Assembly (NCBI RefSeq): GCF_046507575.1
Contig: NZ_JBKFEY010000001.1
Location: 620,001-684,000 of the forward strand
Reading direction: 5' to 3'
Source of the DNA: Pontitalea aquivivens
GTDB taxonomy: Bacteria > Pseudomonadota > Alphaproteobacteria > Rhodobacterales > Rhodobacteraceae
Length of the DNA: 64,000 nucleotides
The translations under genes were made by a program, and so were the position numbers. Below the pieces are notes generated by a model, which was not told where the DNA came from, searched no databases, and saw nothing but the letters and a program-made list of their open reading frames with translations. Below, one piece after another: positions 34,440-43,969 of this stretch; position 1 is the stretch's first letter; each line of letters starts with the position of its first letter.

Positions 34440-34862
34440 GTCATGCCCTTTCTATCGGCACCTGCACCGCGCAGATACCTTGATAGTCCTGGGCCGCTGG
34501 CTTGCAACGGAAGGACCCGCAGGGGCGGGGGGCCGGGCCAACCTTCCCGGGCCTGACCTGTTTCAGACCGGCGAAGGATAGGCCGAGTGTCTCAGGCGGT
34601 CAATGGCAGCAATGTCCCGCGGAGCGGTCCTGGTCCTTGACCCGGGCGACATCTCTGTCAGGTGGAAATAAAGGTGCAGCAACCCGGGCCTGTATCCCAA
34701 AGCGCCCGGGGTGTGCGTTTGATGGCCTTGTTGCGGTCCCGTCAACAGTCAGATCTGGCGTTGATTGCGCTGAGGTGGTAATTGTCGCCCGGGTTTGTGT
34801 GAGTATCGATGTAATCTGCGGGTATCGGAAACCTACCTGCATCACGTTAGCGAGGGGCGTAA
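34440..34862. other. Gene-free stretch with falling GC content
   Basis: No supportable gene is seen in 423 bases. GC content visibly drops toward the right end, into the glycosyltransferase gene. A short reverse frame near 34563-34745 contains APRDIAAIDRLRHSAYPSP, which may be a fragment of a former gene, but I cannot assign it. A ribosome site gaggggc ends the region. Confidence 0.4.
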
Positions 34863-35756
34863 TTGTCAGAAGAAAACAACACTAAAGGCACGCCCGTTGC
34901 GGTTTTCTTGATTAATTTGGACCGACGGCCTGATCGCTTGAACGCAATCACCGGGGTACTGGATCGCGCTTCGATCGGCTTTGAACGTGTCAGTGCGGTT
35001 GATGGCGCCGTGGCAACGGACACGGACCTCTGGGTTTCGCGCCCTTGTGGACCGATTGGTCACTTGTCTGCCGGAACACGCTCTTGTACCGCGAGTCACC
35101 TGAAGGCATTGAAACGTTTTCTCGAAACAGAAGCACGACATGCGCTGATCCTGGAAGATGATGTTGTGGTTCGCCCGGAACTGTCAAAACTGTTGCGTGA
35201 CGATCATTGGCTTTGCGGGCATGCGGAAATTCTGAAGATCGAAAAATTCAATCCGCATCGTCCGTCAAAGATCCTTGTTGGTCCTAAACTGGGCGAGCTT
35301 CCGAATGGTCTCGGCAGCTTCCATCCGATGTTGTCACGTCATACGGGCTCGGCTGCTTATATCGTGTCTCGGCGTGGTGCCGCACTGATCTTGCGTCTTG
35401 CGGGGAAGATCAGCGTTCCCATCGACCATTTTCTGTTCAACGAAACGGTGTCGCCATTATTCCGCAGTACGGTTCCCGCTATCGCCACCACGCCATTAGC
35501 GTGGCAGAGCGTCGACGTGGGTATGGGATCAAGCATAGCGGTTGACCCGCACAGAGTTGAGACCAGCGGTGTCTCTGTTTCGCTGCGCCGGTTTGGGCTG
35601 TCTTTCCGAAGGGCCTGGAATGAAGTCCGGCTCATGCCGAAACAGCTGCTTTTCGTTCTGACGGGCAGGGCTGCCATCCTGAAATTGGAAACCCCTGTTT
35701 CACGAGGTAAAGCAATTCCCGGCATCGTGCGAAAGATAGCCAGGAAAAAGAAATAG
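34863..35756 (+). CDS. Glycosyltransferase family 25 (LPS-type)
   Basis: This 297-residue protein is of the GT25 family, which adds sugars (often galactose) to lipooligosaccharide or other surface glycans. Motifs are VFLINLDRRPDRLNAI at the start, VSAVDG, GTRSCTASHLKALK and ALILEDDVVV with the metal-binding acidic cluster; HTGSAAYIVSRRGAALIL follows. The start is TTG at 34863, directly after an in-frame stop and 5 bases after gagggg, so no earlier start is possible. Base composition is clearly less GC-rich than the flanking housekeeping genes, suggesting horizontal transfer. No other glycan genes are adjacent. Confidence 0.85.
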   Translation: MSEENNTKGTPVAVFLINLDRRPDRLNAITGVLDRASIGFERVSAVDGAVATDTDLWVSRPCGPIGHLSAGTRSCTASHLKALKRFLETEARHALILEDDVVVRPELSKLLRDDHWLCGHAEILKIEKFNPHRPSKILVGPKLGELPNGLGSFHPMLSRHTGSAAYIVSRRGAALILRLAGKISVPIDHFLFNETVSPLFRSTVPAIATTPLAWQSVDVGMGSSIAVDPHRVETSGVSVSLRRFGLSFRRAWNEVRLMPKQLLFVLTGRAAILKLETPVSRGKAIPGIVRKIARKKK

Positions 35757-35879
35757 TGCTGAACAACTGTGAAGCCATTGATCCTGCGTGTGGAACGCGC
35801 AGTTTTCCTGGCATGGGCATGCAGGCTTTCGTATGGTTCTGCCCGAAACCCTGCCATTTCGGTTCCGCCCATCAGGTAC

Positions 35880-35988
35880 CGCCCGCCGACCGATCCGTTT
35901 TCGCTGGCGCGGACGGATCGGCGCGGAAGGCGTCGAATGGCTGCTGACCCGGACAATCCGGGCCGGGCAGACATCTGGCGCCATCATT
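35880..35988 (+). pseudogene. Remnant of an IS5/IS1182-type transposase
   Basis: Two frames together resemble part of a DDE transposase N-terminal region: DPFS in one frame (35892-35903), then RWRGRIGAEGVEWLL and TRTIRAGQTSGAI in another (35902-35988). The frame change and loss of the rest indicate decay. No terminal inverted repeats are visible. It fills most of the gap between the glycosyltransferase gene and cas3. The resemblance is from memory of the family. Confidence 0.5.
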
Positions 35989-36052
35989 TCCGCTACCATC
36001 GGCCCCGATCCGCCGTGTAAGACTATTCATTGATTGGTCGAGGCAACGAAGA

Positions 36053-38566
36053 ATGGCAATAGAGACGCTCTCCATCATGCTGAGTTGGCCCGGCAAGAGT
36101 GCTTCTGAAGACGGCGGCCCGATGCACCCTGCGGTCTTGCACATGCTGGATGTCGCCGCCGTTGCGGAACGGCTTATTACGCCATTCGATTTTCCTCCTG
36201 CGTTGCGCGATGCGTTGGTGCTTCTGGTTGCGCTGCATGATCTGGGCAAGATCAGTGACAGTTTTCGGGCGATGATCGAAACAGGCGCTTCACAGCGTTT
36301 CCGGCACTGGCAACTGACCGAGGCGCTGCTTTACGCCCATGACGCACGGTTGGCCGGTCGGATCGGCGGTGGCTGGCGGCAGCGGCAGGCGCTTTACGCC
36401 TCGACCGCGGGCCATCATGGGCAGCCATCCGATCTTGATCTGGGCGGGCAACCGGGCTTGCCCAGACGGGCAGGCGACATGCGCAATGCGCTGGCCGCCG
36501 TGGGGGCCGGAATGGACCCGGCCGGTTGTGTGATTGACGCCTTTTCAAGGCTCTGGCCCGCCGCATCGTTGGAGGGATTGGATCCCGAAGGCCCGACCAC
36601 GGCATTGGGCTGGTGGCTGCCCGGACTTTGCGCTGCGGCCGATTGGGTGGGGTCGAACTCGCTCTGGTTCCCGCCCGAGGCGGGGCAGCCGTCGCTTTCC
36701 GATCACCTGGCCCGATCCCGGGAACGCGCGACATCCGCGTTGGCCGCGGCCGGACTTGCGGGGTCTGCCGTCAGGCCCGGTGCGCTTTTCGATTTCAGCA
36801 TGCGCCCGATGCAATCGGCGTGCACGGCCATTCCACTGGCCGATGGCCCGATGCTGGCTGTCATCGAGGATGAGACAGGTGCGGGCAAGACTGAAGCCGC
36901 GCTGATCCTTGCGCATCGCATGGCACTTGCCGGCAAGGGGCGCGGCATCTATTTCGCGCTGCCCACAATGGCGACGGCCGATGCCATGTTCACCCGCGCC
37001 CGCGATGTGGTCGGGCGGATGTTCGCGGCGCCGACCTTGACCCTTGCGCATGGTCGGGCCGGACTTTCTGATGACTTCAGGGATCTCGCCACGGGTGGGC
37101 CACCGGGTGAGGATGATCCAGGCTGTACAGGCTGGCTTGCGGAAAGCCGCCGTCGCGCGTTGCTGGCGGATGTCGGGGTTGGAACGGTAGATCAGGCGCT
37201 TTTGTCGGTCTTGCCGGTCAAACATCAGGCGCTGCGCCATTTCGGTCTGTCTTCCAAGATTCTGATCGTGGATGAGGTTCACGAGATGGGCGAGCCCTAT
37301 GTCGCCCGTGAACTGGAACGGCTTTTGCAGATGCACCGGGCTGCCGGCGGTTCCGCCATCCTGTTGACGGCGACTTTGCCGCTGGCGCTACGGGCGCGGT
37401 TGCTGGCCACCTATGGTGCTGCAAATCCCGGTGCGGCCTATCCTGCGCTGACTGTGGCGCGGGGGGCGGTGATTGCGGAATTTCCGCCTGATGCGCGGCC
37501 GGTGAAGGGCCCGGTTACGGTGCAGCGGGTCGGTGACGCCGATCAGGCTGCTGATATTCTGGCGCATTCCGCAAATGGCGGTGCCGCCTGTGTCTGGGTG
37601 CGCAATTCGGTTGATGATGCGATAGCGGCCGTGGCCGCCCTGGCGGCGCGCGGCGTGACAGCGCGCCTGTTGCACGCGCGGTTTGCGTTGGCCGATCGCA
37701 AGCGGATCGAGGCGCAGGTTCTGGCACGCGCTGGCAAGGACGGGACAGAGCGGGCCGGATTCGTGCTTGTCGGAACGCAGGTTCTGGAGGCCTCGCTTGA
37801 TCTGGACTTTGATGTGATGGTGACCGATGCCGCCCCCATCGCGTCGATCATTCAGCGTGCGGGGCGGCTTTGGCGGCACATGGATCGCCGGCCCGCCGCC
37901 AACCGGCCCGTGCCAGCGCCGGTGCTGCATGTGCTCTCTTCCGATCCTGATGTGGTTGTCGATGAACGCTGGCTTCAGGGCGCGCTTGGCAGTGGCGCCT
38001 TTGTCTATTCTGTGGCGGATGTCTGGCGCAGCATGCGAACGCTGTTCAAGGCCGGCCGGATCGAGGCGCCCCACGGTCTGCGCGGCCTGATCGAGGCGGT
38101 GCATGGCGAGACCGCTGAAGACCTTCCGGCGGCCCTGATCGCTGCTGAGGTGCAGGTGATTGGCAAACAGGCTGCCGCCAGCACTCTGGCGCTTCACAAT
38201 CTTGTCGATCTGACAATGGGCTATCGCGGGGCAGGGCGCGGCGACAGCGATGCGAAATACCCGACCCGTCTGGGCGAGGAATCGCGGACGCTGATCCTTG
38301 CCCGCCTTGTCGGACCGGGGCTGCGCCCTTGGGCCGGGGAAGGGGCCGAGGGGTGGGCGCTGTCCGAAGTTTCCGCCCGCCGCAGCCGCCTGGACCGACT
38401 GCCGCTACCGGACCAGGCCAGCCCGATCATCGCCGCCATTACCCGGGACTGGCCCGACTGGAAGCGCGCCGAAACCCGGGTCTGCCCGGTGGCCGAGGAT
38501 GGCACGATTTGCGAGGGGCTGCGATATGAGGCGGAACTGGGTCTGATCTGGGGGGGCGATGCCTGA
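36053..38566 (+). CDS. cas3: CRISPR-associated helicase/nuclease Cas3 (type I-E)
   Basis: This 837-residue effector unwinds and degrades DNA marked by Cascade. The N-terminal HD nuclease domain shows LVALHDLGKISDSF (about residue 60), HWQLTEALL and STAGHHGQ. The SF2 helicase shows Walker A DETGAGKTEAAL (about 277), FALPTMATADAMF, the DEVH box (about 405), LLTATLPLALRARL and motif VI IIQRAGRLWRH (about 600). A C-terminal domain completes the protein. All catalytic motifs look intact. An 80-base gap separates it from cas8e, while all later cas genes overlap by four bases or fewer. Confidence 0.96.
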   Translation: MAIETLSIMLSWPGKSASEDGGPMHPAVLHMLDVAAVAERLITPFDFPPALRDALVLLVALHDLGKISDSFRAMIETGASQRFRHWQLTEALLYAHDARLAGRIGGGWRQRQALYASTAGHHGQPSDLDLGGQPGLPRRAGDMRNALAAVGAGMDPAGCVIDAFSRLWPAASLEGLDPEGPTTALGWWLPGLCAAADWVGSNSLWFPPEAGQPSLSDHLARSRERATSALAAAGLAGSAVRPGALFDFSMRPMQSACTAIPLADGPMLAVIEDETGAGKTEAALILAHRMALAGKGRGIYFALPTMATADAMFTRARDVVGRMFAAPTLTLAHGRAGLSDDFRDLATGGPPGEDDPGCTGWLAESRRRALLADVGVGTVDQALLSVLPVKHQALRHFGLSSKILIVDEVHEMGEPYVARELERLLQMHRAAGGSAILLTATLPLALRARLLATYGAANPGAAYPALTVARGAVIAEFPPDARPVKGPVTVQRVGDADQAADILAHSANGGAACVWVRNSVDDAIAAVAALAARGVTARLLHARFALADRKRIEAQVLARAGKDGTERAGFVLVGTQVLEASLDLDFDVMVTDAAPIASIIQRAGRLWRHMDRRPAANRPVPAPVLHVLSSDPDVVVDERWLQGALGSGAFVYSVADVWRSMRTLFKAGRIEAPHGLRGLIEAVHGETAEDLPAALIAAEVQVIGKQAAASTLALHNLVDLTMGYRGAGRGDSDAKYPTRLGEESRTLILARLVGPGLRPWAGEGAEGWALSEVSARRSRLDRLPLPDQASPIIAAITRDWPDWKRAETRVCPVAEDGTICEGLRYEAELGLIWGGDA

Positions 38567-38646
38567 TACCCCTGAAAATCAAATGACTTTACTTGTTCCC
38601 GGAACGAGGTTCTATTTTTTGAAATTGTTGCACGAGGTTTTTTTTA

Positions 38647-40104
38647 ATGTCGCTCAATCTGATTTCCGATCCGTGGATTCCCGTGCGCTGTTCCGATGGA
38701 TCGCGACGCATCATCGCGCCCTGGCAGATCGCCGAGCCGGGGGTAGAGGCACCCGACTGGCCGCGTCCCGACCTTAACATCGCCTGCTGTGAGTTGCTGA
38801 TCGGCCTTGTGTTCATGGCCGACCCGCCGGCCAATATCACGGACTGGGATCGCCGCGCTGCGCCCGATCCCGCGCGGCTGCGCGCGCGGCTGGCGCCCTT
38901 CGCACCCGCCTTCAATCTGCTGGGCGACGGGCCGTTGTTCCTGCAGGATCAAGAGTCGTTGCAGGGTGAACCCAACTCGCCCGATATGTTGTTCCTCGAC
39001 AGTTCGGGCGCGAATACAGCCCGCAACAATGCCGACTTGATGGTCCACCGCCACCGCTATCGGGAATTGAGCCTGCCCCTTGCAGCGATGGCGCTTTATA
39101 CCTTTCAGGCTTTTGCCCCCTCTGGCGGGGCGGGTAACCGCACCTCGATGCGCGGTGGCGGTCCATTGGTTGCTTTGGCCGATCCCGGGCAGGGGCTCTG
39201 GGCGCTGGTCTGGGCCAATGTGCCCTATGGCCAAATGGCAGCTTCCGAAGATTTGCCCTGGATGCGCGCGACGCGGGTGTCTGCCCAAGGTCAGCAGGTT
39301 CTGCCGCCCGAAGGCGCGCTGTTCGGGGTCGAGGCGTTCTTCGGCATGCCGCGCCGCCTGCGGCTGACTGCTGATGGCGCGGCCGTGACGGGCGTCATCC
39401 AGAAGCCGTACGGCACCAACTATGCGCTGTGGAAACACCCGTTGTCGCCCTATTACCGGATGAAACCGGGTGCGGAATGGCTACCCAAACATCCCCGCGC
39501 CGGACGCTTCGGCTATCGCAACTGGCTTGGGGTTGTTGCACGCGAGGCTAAAAGCGAGGTGGCGGAACTGTCCTTGTCACTTCGAACCTGGGGGCAGCGG
39601 CGTGGTGATGGTTCTGTGATTGTGGCCGGCTGGGCGATGGACAACATGAAGCCGCGTGATTTCATCCTGTCGGTCGAGCCATTCCTCGATCTGGAACCCG
39701 AGGCCGAGGAGCGGCTGATCGGTTTGATCCAAGCCGCCGAGGCTGCGGGCGTTGCGTTGCGCGGCGCGCTGGAGCCGGTGCTTGCGGCAGGGGAGGCCCG
39801 CGAGGCCGAGCGCGAGGCGTTCTTTCTGGCTACTGAGGCGCGCTTTGCCGCGCGTCTGATGTCCTTGCGCGCGGGGTCGGATCCGCGCGCGGACTGGCTG
39901 GCCGATCTGCGCGATCAGGCCTTGCGGCAGTTCGATGCGTTGGCCGTGCCGGGGCTTGACCAGCGCGAAACCGATCAGATCCGCCGGATCGTCGATGCGC
40001 GCAAGTTCCTAAGCCTGGCATTGGCGGGGTACGGCAAGCCGGGTCGCGCGATCTTTGAACCGCTTGGACTGGAACCGCCGCAAAAGAAAGGGAAAGCTGC
40101 ATGA
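38647..40104 (+). CDS. casA: Cascade large subunit Cas8e (Cse1/CasA)
   Basis: This 485-residue type I-E large subunit recognises the PAM and recruits Cas3. It begins with the family hallmark MSLNLISDPWIPVRCSDGS, and shows FNLLGDGPLFLQ, TFQAFAPSGGAGNRTSMRGGG and PYGTNYALWKHPLSPYY further in. Length fits the family. It follows cas3 by 80 bases and overlaps casB by ATGA. The region before the ATG is unusually T-rich, with only a weak cgagg ribosome site. Confidence 0.93.
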   Translation: MSLNLISDPWIPVRCSDGSRRIIAPWQIAEPGVEAPDWPRPDLNIACCELLIGLVFMADPPANITDWDRRAAPDPARLRARLAPFAPAFNLLGDGPLFLQDQESLQGEPNSPDMLFLDSSGANTARNNADLMVHRHRYRELSLPLAAMALYTFQAFAPSGGAGNRTSMRGGGPLVALADPGQGLWALVWANVPYGQMAASEDLPWMRATRVSAQGQQVLPPEGALFGVEAFFGMPRRLRLTADGAAVTGVIQKPYGTNYALWKHPLSPYYRMKPGAEWLPKHPRAGRFGYRNWLGVVAREAKSEVAELSLSLRTWGQRRGDGSVIVAGWAMDNMKPRDFILSVEPFLDLEPEAEERLIGLIQAAEAAGVALRGALEPVLAAGEAREAEREAFFLATEARFAARLMSLRAGSDPRADWLADLRDQALRQFDALAVPGLDQRETDQIRRIVDARKFLSLALAGYGKPGRAIFEPLGLEPPQKKGKAA

Positions 40105-40595
40105 GTGCCACGACGAAAGGGCCGGGCGCCATTGCGCTTGGCTGGTGGGCGCGCGAGATCGCGCCGCGTGACATCCCGTCGGCAAAGGGGCTTTCCGCGC
40201 GCTTGCGCCGGGCTGCGCCCTTGGCTGCCTTGTGCGAACCTGCGGTGCAGGATCTGGCGCGGGGCCTTGGCCTGCGGGACCGTCAGGCCGATCAGCTGGT
40301 GCAATTGGCCATCCTGCTTGCGGAAGTGCGCGAGAATGGCGCGGCAACTTTGGCGCAGCGGCTGGGTGGTGCGGAACCGGCGATGTCTTCGCTTCGGTTT
40401 CAGCGGCTGATGCGCGCAGAGGGTGCGGAACTGACCGACCACCTGCGCCGCGCCATCACGATGGCCGACCGTTGTTGCAACGTAGCCGCACTGGCCGCAG
40501 ACCTGCTGCACTGGGAGCCCGCCCGGCCGCGTTGGTGCTTCCATTATTTCGGGGCGGAAGCGCCCGCCAGGATTTTCGAGGAGAAGACAGAATGA
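40101..40595 (+). CDS. casB: Cascade small subunit Cse2 (Cas11e/CasB)
   Basis: This 164-residue helical small subunit forms the belly of the type I-E Cascade. It shows GWWAREIAPRDIPSAKGLSARLRR at the N-terminus and the conserved RFQRLMRAEGAELTDHLRRAI segment, followed by WEPARPRWCFHYFG near the end. Both its start and its stop overlap neighbouring cas genes by ATGA. Confidence 0.93.
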   Translation: MSATTKGPGAIALGWWAREIAPRDIPSAKGLSARLRRAAPLAALCEPAVQDLARGLGLRDRQADQLVQLAILLAEVRENGAATLAQRLGGAEPAMSSLRFQRLMRAEGAELTDHLRRAITMADRCCNVAALAADLLHWEPARPRWCFHYFGAEAPARIFEEKTE

Positions 40596-41689
40596 CGACT
40601 TTCGTGCAATTCCATCTGCTGACCAGCTATGGTCCGTCGAACCCCAACCGCGACGATCAGGGCCGCCCGAAACAAGCTGTTGTGGGCGGTGTTCCGCGGC
40701 TTCGGATGTCGTCACAATCGGTAAAGCGGGCGCTGCGCGAAAGCAGCTTCTTTGCGCTGGAACTGGCGGGCCATCTTGGCACCCGAACCAAGCAGCTTCA
40801 TGACGGGCTGGTGCGGCATCTGCTGAGCAAGGGGGTTTCCGACAAGGCCGCCGCCGATGCGGCCAGGACCGTGGCTGAAATTTTCGGGAAGCTGGAGACT
40901 GGCAAGAAAAAGGACGGCACCGAGGATGTGAAGGCCACCACGCTGGCCTTCATCTCGCCGCAGGAATGGCAGTTGGCGGAACAGCTGGCCGAAAAGGCAG
41001 CAGCGGGCGAAGCCCTGCCGAAAGAGAAGGATCTGAAGAAGCAGGTGCTGCGCCGGGCTGATGGCGCGGTGGATATCGCGATGTTCGGGCGGATGCTGGC
41101 TGAGGACGCGGACTTCAACCGCGAGGCCGCGGTGCAGGTCGCGCATGCGATTACGACCCATACCGCGCAGGCGGAAGAGGACTGGTATTCGGCCGTGGAT
41201 GATCTGAACAAGGCCGAGGATACCGGGGCGGGGCATCTGGGCGAAACGGCATTCGGGTCGGGTATCTATTACCAATATGTCTGTGTGAATGCCGACCTGC
41301 TGATCGAAAACCTGGGCGGCGACCGCGAGCTGGCCGCGCGCGGGATCGAGGCGCTGGCCAAGGCGCTGGCGCAAACCACGCCGCGCGGAAAGCAGAACAG
41401 CTTTGCCCATCACCCCGTGGCCTTTTACATGCGGGCCGAGGCAGGCCCGCGCGCGCCGCGCGACCTGTCGGGTGCCTTCTTCACCCCGGTGGACCGCAAG
41501 CTGCGCGAACTGGGGGCGAACGACCTGCAACGCGGCTCGATCAGGGCGCTGGAACTGACGGCTCAACAGATCGACGCCTGCTATTTCGACGGTCTGGCAG
41601 AGGAATTCCGTGATCTGAACACGCTGGACGGGCGCGGCACTCTGGCCGAAATCGTGCGTTTCGCGGGCGCAGCCGTGCGGGGGGCGTGA
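40592..41689 (+). CDS. casC: Cascade backbone subunit Cas7e (Cse4/CasC)
   Basis: This 365-residue RRM-fold protein polymerises along the crRNA spacer. It starts MTTFVQFHLLTSYGPSNPNRD and shows VPRLRMSSQSVKRALRES, a typical Cas7e opening, and later GSGIYYQYVCVNADLL and the thumb region AHHPVAFYMRAE. The ATG at 40592 overlaps the casB stop (ATGA); a longer in-frame reading would run back through casB and is rejected. The stop overlaps the cas5 start. Confidence 0.94.
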   Translation: MTTFVQFHLLTSYGPSNPNRDDQGRPKQAVVGGVPRLRMSSQSVKRALRESSFFALELAGHLGTRTKQLHDGLVRHLLSKGVSDKAAADAARTVAEIFGKLETGKKKDGTEDVKATTLAFISPQEWQLAEQLAEKAAAGEALPKEKDLKKQVLRRADGAVDIAMFGRMLAEDADFNREAAVQVAHAITTHTAQAEEDWYSAVDDLNKAEDTGAGHLGETAFGSGIYYQYVCVNADLLIENLGGDRELAARGIEALAKALAQTTPRGKQNSFAHHPVAFYMRAEAGPRAPRDLSGAFFTPVDRKLRELGANDLQRGSIRALELTAQQIDACYFDGLAEEFRDLNTLDGRGTLAEIVRFAGAAVRGA

Positions 41690-42354
41690 TGCGGCCCTTC
41701 CTGATCTTTGGCCTGACCGCCAACCTTGGTGCGATGGGTGAATTGGCAGGGCACGAACGGCGCGGCGCGCTGCTTTGGCCCGGGCGCTCAGCGGTGATCG
41801 GCCTGATGGGGGCGGCACTCGGCATCCGGCGTGACGGCGATTTCACCGGCCTTGACGCGCTGACGATCACCGTGGGCGTCTATGACACCGGCACGCCGTT
41901 GCGCGACTATCACACGATCGAAACGGTGCCTTCTGCCGCGGCAAAGGCCCCCAATTCCCGCCCCGAGGCGCTTTGGTCCGCGCGGGGGCGGACCAATACT
42001 TCCATCACGCTGCGCGACTATCGCGCGGGACCGATGTTTGGCGTGGCTGTGGCCGGACAGGGGCTTGAGACCGTGTCGGCGGCGTTGAACGCACCCCGGT
42101 TCACCCTTTATCTGGGCCGCAAATCCTGCCCGCTGGCGGCGCCTCCCGGTGCGCGGGTCGTCGCCGCCGCAGACCCCGAGGCAGCGTTGGCGCATCTGGT
42201 CCTGCCCCCCTGGCGGGGTGGTGCGCGGCTGCACAGCCTGATCGTCGAGGATGACGCTGGTGAGGTCGTGCATGATCTGGCCATCGACCGGGCGCGCTGG
42301 CATTTCGCGCCACGCCGGGTTGTCGCCCGCCCGGTGGGGGGAGTTGCGCAATGA
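41689..42354 (+). CDS. casD: Cascade subunit Cas5e (CasD)
   Basis: This 221-residue RAMP protein binds the 5' handle of the crRNA. It shows FLIFGLTANLGAMGELAGHERRGALLWPGRSAVIGLMGAALGI at the N-terminus, in which the SxxxGxxGAxxG-like pattern is typical of Cas5e, and a C-terminal RWHFAPRRVVARPV. The ATG at 41689 overlaps the casC stop (TGATG); a GTG three bases earlier is possible. The stop overlaps casE by ATGA. Confidence 0.92.
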   Translation: MRPFLIFGLTANLGAMGELAGHERRGALLWPGRSAVIGLMGAALGIRRDGDFTGLDALTITVGVYDTGTPLRDYHTIETVPSAAAKAPNSRPEALWSARGRTNTSITLRDYRAGPMFGVAVAGQGLETVSAALNAPRFTLYLGRKSCPLAAPPGARVVAAADPEAALAHLVLPPWRGGARLHSLIVEDDAGEVVHDLAIDRARWHFAPRRVVARPVGGVAQ

Positions 42355-43022
42355 CGCTTTACCTCAGCCAGATCCGCCTTTCGCGCGCCCCTGCGGCAGA
42401 GGCGCTTGCGCCCCTCTTGCGGCCGTCGGACGCGGGCCAGCGGCGTGCGGCGCAGCATAATCTGCTGTGGTCCGCCTTCTCGGATGGGCCCGACCGGCAG
42501 CGCGACTTCCTGTGGCGCGAGGATCGGGACGGCAGCTTCCTGACCCTCTCGGCGCGCGCTCCGGTGCAGACCGATCTGTTCCAGCCGCATCGGGTCAAGG
42601 TCTATGAACCCGCGTTGGCCCGCGGCGACAGGCTGGAATTCCAGTTGCGTTGTAATGCGACCCGGCAAAAGCGCGGAGGCGCGCGGGTCGATGTAGTGAT
42701 GGATGCGCTGCATTCCGTTCCACCGGGCAGCCGCGCCGAAGATCGCATGCGCCTTGCGGCAGAGGAGGGCAGGGCCTGGCTGTCGCGGCAGGGTGAAAAG
42801 GCCGGTTTCACACTGATCTCGGCCGAGGCCGAGGACTACCGGGCCGAGGTTTTGCCCGGTCATCGCGGGCCTCGCAAGGGGCAGCCGCAATTCGGCATTC
42901 TGGACCTGTCCGGCCGTATTGCGGTAAGTGACCCCGACATCTTCCTTGCGCATCTTGCTGCGGGTTTCGGCCGCGCCAAGGCCTTCGGCTGCGGCTTGAT
43001 GTTGATCCGGCGGGCACCATGA
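42351..43022 (+). CDS. casE: CRISPR repeat endoribonuclease Cas6e (CasE)
   Basis: This 223-residue double-RRM RNase cuts the repeat hairpin to make mature crRNAs and stays bound to the 3' hairpin. Family features are MTLYLSQIRLSR, QHNLLWSAFSD with the His expected near the active site, and the C-terminal Gly-rich loop GFGRAKAFGCGLMLIRRAP. It overlaps cas5 and cas1 by ATGA. Its expected substrate, the CCCCGC/GCGGGG stem of the repeat, is present in the adjacent array. Confidence 0.94.
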   Translation: MTLYLSQIRLSRAPAAEALAPLLRPSDAGQRRAAQHNLLWSAFSDGPDRQRDFLWREDRDGSFLTLSARAPVQTDLFQPHRVKVYEPALARGDRLEFQLRCNATRQKRGGARVDVVMDALHSVPPGSRAEDRMRLAAEEGRAWLSRQGEKAGFTLISAEAEDYRAEVLPGHRGPRKGQPQFGILDLSGRIAVSDPDIFLAHLAAGFGRAKAFGCGLMLIRRAP

Positions 43023-43969
43023 GCGGGGCGGGGAACGGCCTGCCCGGTCTTGCCCCGCCCGCACCGATCCCGCTGAAGGATCGGGCCACGCTGGTATTTG
43101 TCGAACATGCGCGGCTGGATGTTCTCGACGGGGCTTTTGTCGCAGTCAATGCTGACGGCACCCGCACCCAGATCCCGGTCGGCGGCATTGCTTGCATCAT
43201 GCTGGAGCCCGGCGCCCGCATCAGCCATGCTGCCGTGTCGCTGGCGGCGCGCGTCGGTACGTTGATCACCTGGGTCGGCGAGGGGGGCGTGCGGCTTTAT
43301 TCCGCCGGCCAGCCGGGCGGTGCGCGTGCCGATCGGTTGCTGTGGCAGGCCCGTATCGCGCTGGACGATGCTGCGCGTCTGCGCGTGGTCCGCCGGATGT
43401 ATGCGATGCGCTTCGGCGAAGAGGCCCCCTCGCGCCGATCCATCGACCAGTTGCGCGGTATCGAAGGCGTGCGCGTCCGCGAGACCTATGCCCTGCTGGC
43501 GGACCGCCACGGGGTGGATTGGAAACGCCGGCGCTATGACCACACCGATTGGGAAGCAGGCGACGTTCCCAACCGGTGCCTGTCTGCCGCGACCGCATGC
43601 CTGCACGGGCTGTCCGAGGCGGCCGTTCTGGCGGCGGGCTATGCGCCGGCCATCGGTTTCCTGCACTCGGGCAAGCCGCTGTCGTTCGTCTACGACATCG
43701 CCGACCTGTTCAAGCTGGAAACCGTGGTGCCCGAAGCCTTCCGCATTGCGGGGCTCGCGGCGAAGGGCAAGCTTGATATGGGGCCTGATCGCGCGGTTCG
43801 ACTGGCGTGCCGTGACATCTTTCGCAAGACGGGCCTGCTGACCCGCATCATCCCCGCGATTGAAGATGTGCTTTCCGCCGGTGAGGTCCCCCGCCCGGAT
43901 CCCCCGCCCGAAGCAATGCCAGTTGCCTTTGAGGAAGGCCAAAGCGGCGATGCGGGGCACCGCGGATGA
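43019..43969 (+). CDS. cas1: CRISPR adaptation integrase Cas1e
   Basis: This 316-residue integrase, with Cas2, inserts new spacers at the leader end. The N-terminal beta domain is about 20-105 and the helical catalytic domain about 110-300. Metal-binding residues are expected in LRGIEGVRVRETYALLA (Glu), GFLHSGKPLSF (His) and VYDIADLFK (Asp), all present. The I-E type is supported by the operon and by IPVGGIACIMLEPGARISHAA. It overlaps cas6e and cas2. Confidence 0.95.
   Translation: MSGAGNGLPGLAPPAPIPLKDRATLVFVEHARLDVLDGAFVAVNADGTRTQIPVGGIACIMLEPGARISHAAVSLAARVGTLITWVGEGGVRLYSAGQPGGARADRLLWQARIALDDAARLRVVRRMYAMRFGEEAPSRRSIDQLRGIEGVRVRETYALLADRHGVDWKRRRYDHTDWEAGDVPNRCLSAATACLHGLSEAAVLAAGYAPAIGFLHSGKPLSFVYDIADLFKLETVVPEAFRIAGLAAKGKLDMGPDRAVRLACRDIFRKTGLLTRIIPAIEDVLSAGEVPRPDPPPEAMPVAFEEGQSGDAGHRG

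Noticed and set aside
33834..35890. tRNA-Asn as an attachment site with a duplicated 3' end
   Set aside because: I looked for a second copy of the tRNA 3' sequence to the right and found only short, imperfect matches.
35756..36033. Several short frames before cas3 as intact genes
   Set aside because: Only the transposase-like segment is recognisable and it is split across frames, so I list it as a remnant.
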